DNA from: Saururus chinensis
Lineage: Eukaryota; Streptophyta; Magnoliopsida; Piperales; Saururaceae
Direction: 5' to 3'
NCBI GenBank assembly: GCA_035235625.1
Contig: CP141149.1
Span: 5,920,893 to 5,984,892 of the forward strand
Length of the DNA: 64,000 bases
Part shown: piece by piece, positions 63,539 through 64,000 of the stretch
Position numbering within the stretch: the first letter of the stretch is position 1
Layout: each line of letters begins with the position of its first letter
The notes under the pieces: model-generated
The model's input: the letters and a program-made list of their open reading frames with translations, nothing else
Told to the model about the DNA's origin: nothing
The model's database searches: none
Position numbers and translations under genes: made by a program

Positions 63539-64000
63539 CACTACAACAAAAAAGATTATTAGCCACACATTTATGCATCACTAATAGTCTCATAAGTGTC
63601 GCTAATGACTATTAGCGATGCATAAAAAACATCACCATAAGTGTAAAAAAAATTCTAGTCGCTATTGCCTATTAGCGACGTTTAATGTAAAGCGTCGCTA
63701 ACAGTGTCACATTAGTGACACTTATTTATGCATCACTAATAATTTTCCTTTAGCAACGCATAAAATAACGTTGCAATAGTAAATTATTAGTGACGCATAA
63801 TTCTAAGCATCACTAATGATAAGTTATTAACGACGTTATCCTATTGTCACTAATAAAAAAACATTTTTAAAAAAAGTTAAAAACAACTTATTAGCGATGC
63901 AAAATTAGTTGTGTCGCTAATAAGTCCTTATTAGTGATGCACCCTTGGCCACAATGGCCTTTCTCCCCTTAAACCTAACTTCAAACTCCTTCTTGGTCAG
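63539..64000. mobile_element. 5' part of a second CACTA element, cut by the window end
   Basis: CACTACAACAAAAAAGATTA starts at 63539, preceded by ATA (63536-63538, a candidate 3-bp duplication). It is followed by dense TTAGCGACGTTT and AGCGTCGCTAA subterminal repeats in both orientations, including an inverted pair at about 63670-63700. It is the same kind of end as the element at 57473-61797, with the perfect CACTA start. The other end lies beyond the window. Confidence 0.85.

Overview
The window is nuclear DNA of a flowering plant; I cannot name the species. Four things support this. There are spliced fragments of plant housekeeping genes: a type IIB auto-inhibited Ca2+-ATPase, the katanin p80 subunit, an ATRX/CHR20-type SNF2 helicase and a BRCT-PHD protein. 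There is a Ty3/gypsy chromovirus primed by initiator tRNA-Met, there are CACTA transposons, and AT-rich satellite DNA fills much of the rest. I see no intact host protein-coding gene. Almost everything is repeat, transposon or decayed gene fragment, which is typical of heterochromatic plant DNA. All coordinates and comparisons were read by eye; no alignment was run.

Layout. (1) 1-14655: a diverged AT-rich satellite with a monomer of about 319 bp, interrupted by a 1195-bp solo LTR (5738-6932, duplication TTAAG). (2) 14656 to about 22530: a decayed minus-strand Ty3/gypsy chromovirus that landed in the satellite. It was later hit by two solo LTRs, 15481-16744 (duplication ATAAG) and 17777-20217 (duplication GAAGT). 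(3) 22540-34752: a roughly 7-kb degenerate minisatellite of about 20-bp units, alternating a CT run with a purine/pyrimidine-alternating block. A complete 5273-bp chromovirus (23922-29194, duplication GGATC) sits inside it. (4) About 34.75-46.45 kb: a mosaic of broken host-gene pieces, all on the minus strand with introns and splice sites still visible. In transcription order these are ATRX-like helicase, katanin p80, unassigned exon-like blocks, BRCT, Ca2+-ATPase, BRCT-PHD and a duplicated small exon. The ATPase piece lies inside the BRCT piece. (5) 46.45-53.2 kb: AT-rich intron-like DNA built of serial duplications. (6) 53223-54007: a GC-richer exon-like block and a 355-bp hAT-type MITE with 8-bp duplication. 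(7) 54.0-57.47 kb: mostly featureless AT-rich DNA, with a short GC-rich island and three near-palindromes. (8) 57473-61797: a 4325-bp non-autonomous CACTA element. (9) 62329-63106: a 778-bp MITE-like element with a trinucleotide repeat. (10) 63539 to the end: the start of another CACTA element.

Order of events that nesting supports: satellite, then the minus-strand chromovirus, then the two solo LTRs inside it. Separately, the minisatellite came first and the plus-strand chromovirus landed in it afterwards. The chromoviruses carry many in-frame TAG stops where the family has Gln CAG. This is the footprint expected from deamination of methylated CHG cytosines. The most interesting object is the same-strand mosaic at 35-46 kb, which resembles cargo of a gene-fragment-capturing transposon such as a Helitron, although I could not find diagnostic termini.
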